Shown here piece by piece: positions 50,085 through 58,929 of a stretch of DNA of 64,000 bases. The notes beneath the pieces are model-generated. The model did not search any database and was not told where the DNA came from. It saw only the letters and a list, made by a program, of their open reading frames with translations. Source of the stretch: Achromobacter spanius (lineage in GTDB: Bacteria > Pseudomonadota > Gammaproteobacteria > Burkholderiales > Burkholderiaceae_B); assembly GCF_003994415.1 (NCBI RefSeq), contig NZ_CP034689.1:5394001-5458000 (forward strand), read 5' to 3'. Each line of letters opens with the position of its first letter. The stretch's first letter is position 1. A program made the position numbers and the translations under genes.

Positions 50085-50123
50085 ACCCCGCCGCGCCGTG
50101 CCTGACGGCGCTCTGGAGCGTGC

Positions 50124-50792
50124 GTGCGTATCCTGCTTGTCGAAGACGACCCCATGCTTGGCGATGCCTTGCGCGCGGGCCTGGCCGAAGATGGGGCCGA
50201 TGTGGACTGGGCACGCACAATGCCTGAAGCGCAACTGGCGCTGGTGGACCACGGCTATCAAGCCGTGCTGCTGGACCTGGGCTTGCCCGCCGGCAGCGGG
50301 CTGACGCTGCTGAAGACGCTGCGCGGCCGGTTCGACACCACCCCCGTACTGATCATCACCGCACGCGACCGACTCAGCGAACGCATCCAGGGGCTGGACG
50401 CGGGCGCCGACGATTACCTGGTCAAGCCGTTTCAACTGGATGAGTTGCTGGCCCGCCTGCGCGCCGTGCTTCGGCGCAGCAGCAACAGCGTGGTGTCCGC
50501 GCTGCGTTGCCGCGACGTGGTGCTGGAACCGGCCGGCCGCGTCGTCAAGCGCGGCGGCCAGGAAGTCAGCCTGAGCGCGCATGAGTACCACACGCTGCTG
50601 GCGCTGATGCAGCGCATGGGCCACACCGTCAGCCGCGACCAATTGGAAGTGGCGGTATACGGCAGCAGCGGCACCATCGAAAGCAACACCGTGGCCGTGT
50701 ACATCCATCAACTGCGGCGCAAGCTGGGCGATGGGCTGATTGAAACGCAGCACGGGCTGGGCTACCGCATGGTGGCGGGCGCCGCGCCATGA
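50124..50792 (+). CDS. OmpR-family response regulator (QseB/PmrA-like)
   Basis: A 222-residue regulator. The receiver has LLVEDDPMLGDALRAGLAED and AVLLDLGLPAGSG (Asp51), and DDYLVKPFQLDELLARLRAV. The C-terminal winged HTH (125-220) ends with SNTVAVYIHQLRRKLGDGLI, ETQHGLGYRMV. It overlaps the kinase gene by 4 bp. Likely targets are its own operon and mipA, inferred from the box between them. Confidence 0.88.
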   Translation: MRILLVEDDPMLGDALRAGLAEDGADVDWARTMPEAQLALVDHGYQAVLLDLGLPAGSGLTLLKTLRGRFDTTPVLIITARDRLSERIQGLDAGADDYLVKPFQLDELLARLRAVLRRSSNSVVSALRCRDVVLEPAGRVVKRGGQEVSLSAHEYHTLLALMQRMGHTVSRDQLEVAVYGSSGTIESNTVAVYIHQLRRKLGDGLIETQHGLGYRMVAGAAP

Positions 50793-52159
50793 TCACGCTG
50801 CGCCGCCGCTTGGCGGTCACCCTGCTTCTGGCCATGCTGGCCACCTGGCTGATTGTGTTCCTGCTGATCTATATGCAGCAGACGCGCGCCGAAACCGGCA
50901 TGTTGGACCAAAGCGTGCGCTACGGCGCGCAAAAGGTGCTGCTGTCGCTGCCCACCAGCCTGCTGCAAGCCGAGCCCTTGCACGAAGAAGACCGTTTCGA
51001 CCTGCCCGCGTCATCGAGCTTCGACGGCGAAACCTCCAACTTTCAGGTTTGGTCGCTGGCCGACAAGCGGCTTATCGTGCGCTCGCCCACCGCGCCCGAT
51101 ACCCCCATGGTGCAGAGCTTTGAAGACAGCTTCCAGGACGTGATGGTGCATGGCGAACCCTGGCGCGTCTATGCCTTGTCGGATGCGGATGGGCTGGTGC
51201 AGGTGCAGTTCGCCAAGTCGGTCGATCAATTGCAGGACGACACCGTGGCGCGCATGTGGAGCGGCCTGTGGTTCTTCACCGCGCTTTTCCTGGCGCTGAC
51301 GGGCTTGACGTGGCTGGTGATACGCCGCGCCTTCCGCCCCGTGGACCGCGCGCGAGACGCCATCGTGAACCGCACCGGCGTGGACCTGACGCCGGTGCCC
51401 CCCGCTGGCATGCCGGGCGAGCTGCGGCCTTTCATCGGCGCCATCAACGGCTTGCTGGAACGGCTGTCGGCATCGCTGGACCGGGAACGGCGCTTTCTGG
51501 CCGACGCGGCGCACGAACTGCGCACGCCGCTGGCGGCGCTAAGCGCCTATGCCGAGCTGGCCTTGCGCAGCGACACTGAAACGGCGCGCAACCAGGCGGT
51601 GGAAAAACTGCGCGACGTGGCGTTGCGCACGTCGCGCCTGGCCGAACAGTTGCTGGAACAAGCGCGCATGCAGGCCCAGGACGAAAGCGAGATCGAGCCC
51701 GTGCCGCTGGACCAGCTGGTGCAAATGATTGCGCGCGACAGCGAAGTGCTGGCCAATACCAAGCGGCAGCGCATCATCCTGGACACCCACGCCACCTCCC
51801 TTCCCGGCAATGTCGACGCGTTGGGGGTGCTGGTGCGCAACCTGCTGGACAACGCCTTGCGCTACACGCCGGAAGGCGGCTGCGTGAAAGTCAGTTGCGG
51901 CCCACTGCCGCAAGGCGGCGCGCAACTTAGCGTGGCGGACAACGGACCCGGCATTGCCGTCAGCGAGCGCGAGCGTGTGTTCGACCGTTTCTACCGCGTG
52001 CCGGGCGCCATCGAGCGCGGCAGCGGCATCGGTTTGTCGCTGGTGGCGCAGATTGCCGCGTGCCATGGCGCGCGAGTGGAATGGGGGCCGGGACTGGATG
52101 GCCGGGGTATAGGAATCACCCTCAATTTCACCGGGATCCGGCCGGCCCTTCGGGTATAG
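50789..52159 (+). CDS. Sensor histidine kinase (QseC/PmrB-like)
   Basis: A 456-residue inner-membrane kinase. TM1 (about 7-30) and TM2 (about 155-178) enclose a 125-residue periplasmic sensor, followed by a HAMP region, HisKA with LADAAHELRTPLAALSAYAE (His), and HATPase with NLLDNALRYTPEGG, VADNGPGIAVSERE and GSGIGLSLVAQI. It pairs with the regulator upstream (ATGA overlap). The sensor has several acidic residues, but the ligand is unknown; metal or cationic peptide sensing is a family-based guess. Confidence 0.88.
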   Translation: MITLRRRLAVTLLLAMLATWLIVFLLIYMQQTRAETGMLDQSVRYGAQKVLLSLPTSLLQAEPLHEEDRFDLPASSSFDGETSNFQVWSLADKRLIVRSPTAPDTPMVQSFEDSFQDVMVHGEPWRVYALSDADGLVQVQFAKSVDQLQDDTVARMWSGLWFFTALFLALTGLTWLVIRRAFRPVDRARDAIVNRTGVDLTPVPPAGMPGELRPFIGAINGLLERLSASLDRERRFLADAAHELRTPLAALSAYAELALRSDTETARNQAVEKLRDVALRTSRLAEQLLEQARMQAQDESEIEPVPLDQLVQMIARDSEVLANTKRQRIILDTHATSLPGNVDALGVLVRNLLDNALRYTPEGGCVKVSCGPLPQGGAQLSVADNGPGIAVSERERVFDRFYRVPGAIERGSGIGLSLVAQIAACHGARVEWGPGLDGRGIGITLNFTGIRPALRV

Positions 52160-52202
52160 TCTGGAACTCTTCGCTGCCCCCCCCCAGGAACCCTGCGCCA
52201 CC

Positions 52203-52859
52203 ATGACCAGCGCCCGCGACCTTGTCTATGCGGAACTTCGCCGCCGGCTGATGTCGGGCGTGTTCCTGCCCGGTGAACGGCTGCGCGAAGAACACATCGC
52301 GGCCGAGCTTGCCGTCAGCCGCACGCCGGTGCGCAGCGCCATCGAAAGGCTGGTGGCCGATGGCCTGGTCAAGCGCGAAGGCCGGCGCGGCGCCGAGGTG
52401 CTGGGCTGGGTGGACCGCGACATCAACGAGGCGTTCGACTTGCGCCTGCTGCTGGAGCCCTATGCGGCGCGCACCGCCGCCGAACGCGCCACGCCCGAAC
52501 AGATCGAGCAGCTTGAACAGATCAACCAGCGCATGCTGGACGCGGTGCAGTCGGACGACGCCGACAAGGTGGCGCGCGTGCAGCACTGCAATAACCTCTT
52601 TCACCACGCCCTGCTTGACGCGGCGCAATCCGCGCGGGTGCGCAACATGGTGGAAAACCTGCTGGACATGCCGATCATCATCGGCTCGTTCTATTTCTAC
52701 ACACATGACGATATGCTGCGCAGCGTGGAACATCACCGGCAGATCATCGCGGCCCTGCGCGCGCGGGACGCGGCTTGCGCCGAGATCGCCATGCGGTTTC
52801 ACCTGACGGCCACGCACCTGCTGTTTCGCAGCCAGCGCAAGCCGCCGGCGGACACGTAG
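52203..52859 (+). CDS. GntR-family regulator, FCD subfamily
   Basis: A 218-residue repressor. The N-terminal winged HTH (1-70) has LMSGVFLPGERLREEHIAAE, LAVSRTPVRSAIERLVADGL. The FCD ligand-binding domain (about 80-210) includes FDLRLLLEPYAARTAAERAT, NNLFHHALLDAAQ and the late metal-site His in DDMLRSVEHHRQIIAALRAR. Such regulators respond to organic acids. The catabolic operon at 53290-55922 is the likely target, though the two point toward each other and a small membrane protein gene lies between. Confidence 0.85.
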   Translation: MTSARDLVYAELRRRLMSGVFLPGERLREEHIAAELAVSRTPVRSAIERLVADGLVKREGRRGAEVLGWVDRDINEAFDLRLLLEPYAARTAAERATPEQIEQLEQINQRMLDAVQSDDADKVARVQHCNNLFHHALLDAAQSARVRNMVENLLDMPIIIGSFYFYTHDDMLRSVEHHRQIIAALRARDAACAEIAMRFHLTATHLLFRSQRKPPADT

Positions 52860-52886
52860 GGTTGGCCCCTTTTCCTGAAGTCTTCT

Positions 52887-53249
52887 ATGTATTCGCCCCA
52901 GATTCTCGTTGCCCTGTTCGTGCTGCTGCTTGCCGTGGCCATTCCGCTTGCGACCATCGTGGTGCAGTTGTTCCGGCTGGCGCAGTGGGCGTCACAAGGC
53001 GACCCGGCCACGCGCGGCGAGCCCCCGCGCTTCACGGGGCCGGTGCTGGCGCTGCTGTTCAGCACGCTGGCCGCCAGCGATTTCACGGCGCTTGAGCCGC
53101 TGCGCAGCATTGCCGCACACAACCCGGTGCCGCTGGCCGCGCGCGCCTACTTCACCGTGGCGATGCTGGTGCTGGCGGTGCTGTCGTGGGCCTACGGCGG
53201 CGCAGTGCTGGACCGGCTGCTGCGCCGCCTGGGGCTGAAGCGGGACTGA
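52887..53249 (+). CDS. Small membrane protein of unknown function
   Basis: A 120-residue protein with three hydrophobic segments (LVALFVLLLAVAIPLATIVV, GPVLALLFSTLAAS, AMLVLAVLSWAYGG) and a basic C terminus. It starts 27 bp after the GntR gene and may be cotranscribed. No family is recognised. Confidence 0.55.
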   Translation: MYSPQILVALFVLLLAVAIPLATIVVQLFRLAQWASQGDPATRGEPPRFTGPVLALLFSTLAASDFTALEPLRSIAAHNPVPLAARAYFTVAMLVLAVLSWAYGGAVLDRLLRRLGLKRD

Positions 53250-53289
53250 AGCCCAGGCCTTCACCCGCTTATTAATCAGGGCCCAGCGC

Positions 53290-53958
53290 TTACGGCTTCC
53301 AGCCCTGCGCCTGCATCCGCGCGTCAATCCACGAGGTGTCCAGCGTGCCGGCGGCAATCTGCGCCATCATCCGTGCTTCGACTTCCATCTTGGCCGTGGC
53401 CGCTGCATAGATCGCGTCCACCTGCTCATACGGCACGCACAGCAGGCCGTCTTCATCGCCCAGGATCAGGTCGCCCGGCGTGATCGTCATGCCGTCCAGC
53501 GCAATCACCGTGTTGATCTCGCCCGGGCCGTCCTTGTAAGGACCGCGATGCGTGATGCCGGCCGCATACACCGGAAACGAACCCCGACGGATGGCGCCGC
53601 AATCGCGAATGGCGCCGTTGATCACAATGCCGGCCAGACCGCGCGTTTGCGCGTAGGTTGTCATGATTTCACCGATGATGGCGTTGGTGAGGTCGCCCCC
53701 TGCGTCCACCACCACCACGTCGCCGGGCTGGGCCAGTTCCAGCGCCTTGTGCACTAGCAGGTTGTCGCCGGGGCGCGTGCGCACCGTCAGCGCGGGGCCA
53801 GCCAGCGAACTGCCGTCGTGCATGGGGCGCAGGCGCGCCCCGCCTGCCGTCATGCGCCACATGCAATCACTGATGTTCGCCACGGGAATGGGGCGGAATT
53901 TTTCAACCACATCACTGCTGACCGCACGCGCGCGCGGGTGGATGTCAAAGCCGATCAT
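53290..53958 (-). CDS. RraA-like / 4-carboxy-4-hydroxy-2-oxoadipate aldolase family protein
   Basis: A 222-residue protein of the RraA/HMG-CHA aldolase family. VVVDAGGDLTNAIIGEIMTT, GIVINGAIRDCGAIRRGSFP and PGDLILGDEDGLLCVPYEQV match the active-site region; the G-A-I-R-D motif supplies the Arg and Asp of the class II pyruvate aldolases. The genuine RNase E inhibitor RraA is shorter (about 160). Together with the oxidoreductase and Bug protein upstream it suggests catabolism of an aromatic-derived or dicarboxylic acid, with pyruvate or oxaloacetate release. Confidence 0.8.
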   Translation of the reverse strand: MIGFDIHPRARAVSSDVVEKFRPIPVANISDCMWRMTAGGARLRPMHDGSSLAGPALTVRTRPGDNLLVHKALELAQPGDVVVVDAGGDLTNAIIGEIMTTYAQTRGLAGIVINGAIRDCGAIRRGSFPVYAAGITHRGPYKDGPGEINTVIALDGMTITPGDLILGDEDGLLCVPYEQVDAIYAAATAKMEVEARMMAQIAAGTLDTSWIDARMQAQGWKP

Positions 53959-53989
53959 GGGGTGCTCCAGGTGCTGTCGATGTGGGGGC

Positions 53990-54958
53990 TTATTGTTTCG
54001 GAATGCCGGCTTCCTGCACGACCTTGCCGAAGATGTCGTGGTCGGTGCGGTGGCGCTTGGCCAGGTCGGCAGGGGTGCCCGCCATGACGCTGTAGCCGGC
54101 GGCTTCCAGCTTCTTCACCAGTTCCGGCTTGGCCTGCGAGGCGTTCAGCGCCTTGTTCAGCGTGGCCACCACGTCGTCGGGCGTCTTGCCCGGCGCCATC
54201 AGCCCCCACCAGATGGTCTGGTTGATGGACTTGAAGCCGCTTTCAGCGAAGGTGGGCACATCGGGCAAGGCGGGCGAACGGGCGTCCGCCACCACGGCCA
54301 GCGCGCGCACCTTGCCGCCACGAATCTGCGGCAACAACGATGCGACGGAACCCGTGTAGAGGTCGATGCGGCCGCTGGCCAGATCGGGAAACGCTTGCGA
54401 CCAGCCGCGATACGGTACGTGCATCAGTTCCATGCCGGCCGCCTTGCGCCACAGATGGCCGATCAAATCGCCGCTGCCGCCAATACCGGGTATGCCCAAC
54501 GACACCTGGCCGGGGCGCGCCTTGGCGGCCTTCACCACGTCATCCAGCGTCTTGTAGGGCGAATCGGGCACCACCACGAATACGCTGGGCGACGACGCCA
54601 CCAGGCCCACCGGCTTGAAGTCCTTGAAGGTGTCGTAGCTGAGCTTGTTGTAGAGCCACGGGTTCAGCACGATGTTGTCCGTCTGCGCCATGACCAGCGT
54701 GTGGCCGTCCGGCTTGGCGCGCGCGGTGGCGTCCAGCGCCAGGTTGCCGCCCGCGCCCGGCTTGTTTTCCACCACGATGTTCCAGCCGGTGTCCTCTGCG
54801 ATGGCGGTGCCGATCATGCGGGTCAGCGTGTCGGTGCCGCCGCCGGGCGGAAAGGGCGAGATCAGCGTGATCGGGGCCGAGCCCATATCGGCGGCGCCGG
54901 CCGCGGCCGACGAGACAAGCAGCGTGGTCGCTACCAGCAGTTTTTTCAGGGATGTCAT
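53990..54958 (-). CDS. Bug/TctC-family tripartite tricarboxylate solute-binding protein
   Basis: A 322-residue periplasmic binding protein, ATG 54958 with GAGGAAG upstream. Signal peptide KKLLVATTLLVSSAAAGAAD. Family markers are PITLISPFPPGGGTDTLTRM, NIVVENKPGAGGNLALDATA, PDGHTLVMAQTDNIVLNPWL, and GKVRALAVVADARSPALPDV. Bug proteins capture carboxylates and are greatly expanded in Bordetella and Achromobacter. No membrane TctA/TctB genes are adjacent. It lies between the oxidoreductase and aldolase genes and probably binds their substrate. Confidence 0.92.
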   Translation of the reverse strand: MTSLKKLLVATTLLVSSAAAGAADMGSAPITLISPFPPGGGTDTLTRMIGTAIAEDTGWNIVVENKPGAGGNLALDATARAKPDGHTLVMAQTDNIVLNPWLYNKLSYDTFKDFKPVGLVASSPSVFVVVPDSPYKTLDDVVKAAKARPGQVSLGIPGIGGSGDLIGHLWRKAAGMELMHVPYRGWSQAFPDLASGRIDLYTGSVASLLPQIRGGKVRALAVVADARSPALPDVPTFAESGFKSINQTIWWGLMAPGKTPDDVVATLNKALNASQAKPELVKKLEAAGYSVMAGTPADLAKRHRTDHDIFGKVVQEAGIPKQ

Positions 54959-55043
54959 TGTCTTCCTCACTATTTTGTTTGGGATGGTTCGGGCGGCCCT
55001 CTTTGGGGCCGGTCCTGGGATCTTGAATACTTAACAGCTCTGG

Positions 55044-55922
55044 TCAGGACGTCCGCGCAAGCGGCGTCAGCCAGGCCAGGCGCGCCTCAACCGAATCCGG
55101 CACGTTGAACGAGCCGGCCTCGCGCGCCGCTTCGATGCCCTGAGTGGTGCGCGCGAAGAGACGCTCCACGCCATCCAGCACCAAGGGCTGCAAGCCGGCT
55201 TGCACCAGTTGTTCGCGGGCTTCGCGCACTTCGGCCAGACGACGCGGCGCATGCAGCACATGCGAGCGCACGAAGGAATCCACGAAGGTGGTGAGCGGCG
55301 TGCGGTCGATGTCCGACAGCACTTCGTACAAAGACGCGCGCAGGCCCATGCTTTCAGCCGCCACCAGGCATTCGACGGCCAGGCTTTCCATGCCCTTGGT
55401 CATGATGCTGCGCAACAGCTTCAGGCGAACCGCATCGCCCGCCTGCCCGGCGATGGCCTGGGCTGGCGCGCCGCAGCCGGCAGTGAACGCCACGACCGCT
55501 TCCGCCCCCGTTCCGGCGCAAAGCAGCGGCGTGCGCGCGCCCAACAGCGCGATGGCGCCCATGATGGCAACGTCGGTGTAGGGAATACCGGCCGACGCGG
55601 CAACGCTGGCCGCCGCGCGCATGTCCGCTGCGCTGGCCGTGGTGAAGTCGGCATAGGCCGCGTCCTGGCGCAGATGCGGCAAGGCCTGCCGGGCGACGGC
55701 AAGCGCGGCGTGCCCGAACACGGCCGAGACCACGATGTCCGCCTCTTGCAGCCAGGGGCCCGGTTCGGCGTACAAGGCGCTGCCGAACGACTGCGCGCGC
55801 GCCTGCATCGGGGCGTCTTGCCGCAGTTCGCAGATGCCCACGATCCGGTGGCCACCCGCCACCCAGGCCTCGGCATAGCAAGTGCCCACTTCCCCACAAC
55901 CGATCAATGCGATTTTCATCAT
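55044..55922 (-). CDS. NAD(P)-dependent oxidoreductase, 6PGDH-like with DUF1932
   Basis: A 292-residue protein from ATG 55922 (ATG 55919 possible). The Rossmann motif MKIALIGCGEVGTCYAEAW (GxGxxG) is at the N terminus. The C-terminal half (about 185-290, KLLRSIMTKGMESLAVECLV, AAESMGLRASLYEVLSDI) is the DUF1932 domain of phosphogluconate-dehydrogenase-like proteins. A hydroxy-acid dehydrogenase activity is predicted. It is the first gene of the three-gene operon and is preceded by paired GTAC repeats. Confidence 0.82.
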   Translation of the reverse strand: MMKIALIGCGEVGTCYAEAWVAGGHRIVGICELRQDAPMQARAQSFGSALYAEPGPWLQEADIVVSAVFGHAALAVARQALPHLRQDAAYADFTTASAADMRAAASVAASAGIPYTDVAIMGAIALLGARTPLLCAGTGAEAVVAFTAGCGAPAQAIAGQAGDAVRLKLLRSIMTKGMESLAVECLVAAESMGLRASLYEVLSDIDRTPLTTFVDSFVRSHVLHAPRRLAEVREAREQLVQAGLQPLVLDGVERLFARTTQGIEAAREAGSFNVPDSVEARLAWLTPLARTS

Positions 55923-55925
55923 CGT

Positions 55926-56028
55926 AAGTACATTAAAAATACATACGGCGTTATAACGCACGGAAAAGGCCGGAATATACCCGTGTAAACCCGTGGTTTT
56001 GAACAATGAAAGTACATTAAAAGTACAA
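55926..56028. promoter_or_regulatory. Paired GTAC-N7-(G/A)TAC operator-like sites
   Basis: AAGTACATTAAAAATACAT (55926-55944) and AAGTACATTAAAAGTACAA (56010-56028) match at 17 of 19 positions and lie exactly 84 bp (eight turns) apart. They flank the likely promoter of the oxidoreductase-Bug-aldolase operon; the proximal site touches the start codon region. Looping repression by a dimeric regulator is inferred. Confidence 0.6.
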
Positions 56029-56129
56029 AACAGGCATCAGCACGGCGGTAGGCAATTGCTGGTAGTCTTGCCCCAGCCGCGTGGCCCCGCCGCCGCGCCC
56101 GCCTACCCTTATTCCCAAGCGAGTCCTCC

Positions 56130-56639
56130 ATGACCTACCCCCTGTACGACGCCTCCGTTCCCGTCATCAAGCAGATGCTGTCCGCCTTGTCCGACGTGCT
56201 GAAGAAGGCCGAAGCGCACGCCACCGCCAAGAACATCGACGCGGCCGCCTACCTGGGCGCGCGCCTGTACCCGGACATGTTCCCGCTGTCGCGCCAGGTG
56301 CAGATCGCCACCGACTTCGCCCGTGGCATCACGTCGCGCCTGACCAGCACCGACGTGCCGTCCTGGCCCGAAGGCGAGGCCACGTTTGCCGATCTGCAAG
56401 CCTTGATCGCCAAGACGCTGGCGCACGTGGGCGCGTTCACGCCGGAACAGTTCGAGAAAAGCGCCTCGCTGGAAATCGTGCTGCGCCCGGGCACGCCCAA
56501 GGAAAAGAAGCTGTCGGGCAGCGCCTATCTGCTGCACTACGGCCTGCCGCAGTTCTTCTTCCACGTCACCACGTCCTACGCGATCCTGCGCCACAACGGC
56601 ATCGAAGTGGGCAAGCGCGACTACATGGGTACGTACTAA
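56130..56639 (+). CDS. DUF1993 family protein
   Basis: A 169-residue soluble helical protein. MTYPLYDASVPVIKQMLSAL, ARLYPDMFPLSRQVQIATDF and LLHYGLPQFFFHVTTSYAIL followed by RHNGIEVGKRDYMG are the standard DUF1993 blocks, with the DinB-like four-helix arrangement. Function unknown. GCGAGTCC precedes the ATG. It is a single gene. Confidence 0.88.
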   Translation: MTYPLYDASVPVIKQMLSALSDVLKKAEAHATAKNIDAAAYLGARLYPDMFPLSRQVQIATDFARGITSRLTSTDVPSWPEGEATFADLQALIAKTLAHVGAFTPEQFEKSASLEIVLRPGTPKEKKLSGSAYLLHYGLPQFFFHVTTSYAILRHNGIEVGKRDYMGTY

Positions 56640-56780
56640 GCTGCCGTAGCGGCCTCCCGCGCATCAGGCGGGGCGGCCGCTTAATGATCCAGGGTTTTCC
56701 CTGATCGAATCGGTGTCGATTCTGGTGTCGCCTGTTCGTCGTAGCCATACGACCCACTCACTTTTCAAGGCGGACACACC

Positions 56781-57227
56781 ATGACTACCGGCACCGTGAC
56801 TTTCCACCGCGTCCTGCGCGCCACCCCCGACCGCGTCTACCGCGCCTTTCTCGAGGCCGACGCCGTCGCCAAATGGCTGCCCCCCTACGGCTTTGTCTGC
56901 CAGGTCCATCAACTGGACGCCAAGGTTGGGGGCATCTACAAGATGTCGTTCCGCAATTTCGGGTCAAACCAGATCCACGCCTTCGGCGGCGAATACCTGG
57001 AACTGGTGCCCTCGGAAAAGCTGCGCTATTCCGACCGCTTCGACGACCCCAACATGCCGGGCGAGATGATCACCACGGTGACCTTGCGCAAGCTCAGTTG
57101 CGGCACCGAAATCGCCATCGAGCAAAGCGGCATCCCCGCCGCCATTCCCACCGAGATGTGCTACCTGGGCTGGCAGGAATCGCTGATGCAGTTGGCGACG
57201 CTGGTGGAACCGGACGTGTCGGAGTAA
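56781..57227 (+). CDS. SRPBCC (AHSA1-like) domain protein
   Basis: A 148-residue protein with the START/SRPBCC helix-grip fold. TFHRVLRATPDRVYRAFLEA, DAVAKWLPPYGFVCQVHQLD, GGIYKMSFRNF and YLGWQESLMQLATLVEP are characteristic of the AHSA1-like branch. These proteins bind hydrophobic ligands or protein partners; the ligand here is unknown. The ORF stands alone, 42 bp from the convergent hipA stop. Confidence 0.87.
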   Translation: MTTGTVTFHRVLRATPDRVYRAFLEADAVAKWLPPYGFVCQVHQLDAKVGGIYKMSFRNFGSNQIHAFGGEYLELVPSEKLRYSDRFDDPNMPGEMITTVTLRKLSCGTEIAIEQSGIPAAIPTEMCYLGWQESLMQLATLVEPDVSE

Positions 57228-57268
57228 GGCCCGAGGCCCCAAGACCCCGGAAGGGGAACCGCAAAGCG

Positions 57269-58522
57269 CTACGACCCGCGGCCGCCCTGGAACACCATGG
57301 CCGGCCGTACCGCATCGCAGCCCCCTTCCCACTCTTTGCGCATCCGACCCAGGAAGTCGCCGTCGACACGAGGTTTTTCGTCGTGCAGCACCTCTTGCAT
57401 GGCGGTGGCGATGCGGTCAATGACGGCTTCCGGCTGCGCGACGCCGCACACCGTGCGGCCAAACTGCAGCAGCGCCTTACGGGTCGGATACTCCCTTTTC
57501 TTGTTCAGCTTCAGCGCCAGGGTGCGATCCGACAGAATGCGCCCGGATTGCGGATCTTCAAAGTCGTACACGCTTGTGGTCACGACGTCGAACAACGGCG
57601 CCAAGGCGGCGGGCGCAGCGCCCGGGTGGCGATACAGCAGGCCGAAATTCTTCAGATGTGCATCGCCGTTGCGCACCAGGACCGATAGCGTCACGTAGTC
57701 GAAAAAGCGGGCAAGGCTCTCATTGCGGTTCGCGCCGCACAACAAGCCGATCAGTTGCGCAATCGTCTCGTAAGAGCTCAGGTACTTTTCGCGGGCGGTC
57801 TTGCGCAACAGCACCGCCATGTCTTCAAACCCCAGTTGCTGGCCGCCATCCAGATCAAAGCGGCGCATCACGAATAGCGATCCATCATTCGACAGCCAGA
57901 AGTCCGGCACCCGGATGCCCGCTTTTTTCGCGGCGCTCATGCACAGGAACTCGTTCTGCGCCAGAAAGGCATAGTGCTCGCCGGCGGCTTTCACGATGAG
58001 ATCAGGCGTGAAGGTGGTCGACTTGTCGACGATGGCCTGTCCCGCCACGCCCTCCGCGTCCGGCATCAGGACCTTGGGCTGGAAACCGGAGATTCCGGAC
58101 GTGAGATAAGCACTGACCAAATGGTCGAAAAGTTCAACGCTGGCCCCGCTGGCCAATAGCGTCGACAACCCGACCTCGGGGCGCAGCGGCGGCATCTCGC
58201 GCCCGGGTTCGAGGTATCGCAATCGGCCGATCTGGTTGCTGCCCGTCAACGCCAGAAGACGCATATCGTCCAGCGCCACCGCTTTGCCAAAGCGCTCCCA
58301 GAGCTTTTCGTACAGATAGCCCTCGGGGCGGTTCATCGCAAAAATGGGCGGCAATGCGGTGTCGGCGTAGCTTTCGGCGCGATGCGGCATGATCAACGAC
58401 ACCTCGCGGTCCTGCTCGGGGTGGGTGTAGTTGAAGACAAACCTGGATTCTTTTTCCAGCAAGCCCGACTCGCCTTGCGGGGTGCTGATCTCCAAACGCT
58501 TGATCTTGTCGGCCTTACTCAT
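57269..58522 (-). CDS. hipA: HipA-family kinase toxin
   Basis: A 417-residue HipA-like Ser/Thr kinase. The phosphorylatable loop SGISGFQPKVLM and Lys region (PDLIVKAAGEHYAFLAQNEF), catalytic loop RNGDAHLKNFGLLY (Asp, Asn) and metal Asp in LAPLFDVVTTSVY are intact, so it should be active. E. coli HipA phosphorylates glutamyl-tRNA synthetase and induces growth arrest. It overlaps the hipB-like gene by 8 bp. The length is near E. coli HipA (440). Confidence 0.85.
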   Translation of the reverse strand: MSKADKIKRLEISTPQGESGLLEKESRFVFNYTHPEQDREVSLIMPHRAESYADTALPPIFAMNRPEGYLYEKLWERFGKAVALDDMRLLALTGSNQIGRLRYLEPGREMPPLRPEVGLSTLLASGASVELFDHLVSAYLTSGISGFQPKVLMPDAEGVAGQAIVDKSTTFTPDLIVKAAGEHYAFLAQNEFLCMSAAKKAGIRVPDFWLSNDGSLFVMRRFDLDGGQQLGFEDMAVLLRKTAREKYLSSYETIAQLIGLLCGANRNESLARFFDYVTLSVLVRNGDAHLKNFGLLYRHPGAAPAALAPLFDVVTTSVYDFEDPQSGRILSDRTLALKLNKKREYPTRKALLQFGRTVCGVAQPEAVIDRIATAMQEVLHDEKPRVDGDFLGRMRKEWEGGCDAVRPAMVFQGGRGS

Positions 58523-58772
58523 CGTCCAGGCGCTCCACGTCGTCGTAGTTGATGCCCGCGGTGTCGATGCGTAGCCCCATGTTCAAGGCGGCAAGCGCTC
58601 GCATGATGGCATGCAGGCCGACGTTTTCGCCTTTCTCGATCTGAATGATGAGTTGGCGCGGCACACCCGCGCGCTCGGCCAGCGCTGCCTGGCTGAGCTT
58701 GCGCTGCTTGCGTTCACGCTGAAAATTCGCGCCGAACTGCGCGGGGAAAACGGCGGTGGAAAAGTACGGCAT
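58515..58772 (-). CDS. hipB: HipB-like XRE-family antitoxin
   Basis: An 85-residue Cro/CI-type HTH protein. The start ATG 58772 is preferred because AGGA then lies nine bases upstream; an ATG at 58781 has that AGGA directly against it. The HTH is KQRKLSQAALAERAGVPRQL, IIQIEKGENVGLHAIMRALA. HipB neutralises HipA and represses the operon by binding inverted repeats. Here candidate sites CGTACAT (58815-58821) and ATGTACG (58837-58843) lie upstream. Confidence 0.85.
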   Translation of the reverse strand: MPYFSTAVFPAQFGANFQRERKQRKLSQAALAERAGVPRQLIIQIEKGENVGLHAIMRALAALNMGLRIDTAGINYDDVERLDDE

Positions 58773-58814
58773 AAGCGGCATTCCTGGGCCGTAGCGGCCG
58801 GATGATGGCTATAC

Positions 58815-58897
58815 CGTACATCTAGCGAGGGTAAAAATGTACGATAAAACAGACTTTTTTTTATTTCTTTTAATTAAATGTCGGCTATTTCGTACAA
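58815..58897. promoter_or_regulatory. CGTACA repeats in the AT-rich hipBA promoter
   Basis: CGTACAT (58815-58821) and its inverse ATGTACG (58837-58843) form a 29-bp inverted repeat 43 bp upstream of hipB. A third copy, CGTACAA, is at 58891-58897. The stretch 58838-58900 is strikingly AT-rich for this genome. HipB autoregulation is the likely use. Confidence 0.55.
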
Positions 58898-58929
58898 ATC
58901 CACCTGCTCTGAGGGTTGACTACCCGCCC

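Noticed and set aside
53290..53958. Calling this gene the RNase E inhibitor rraA
   Set aside because: It is about 60 residues longer than RraA and lies in a catabolic operon, so the aldolase-like branch fits better.
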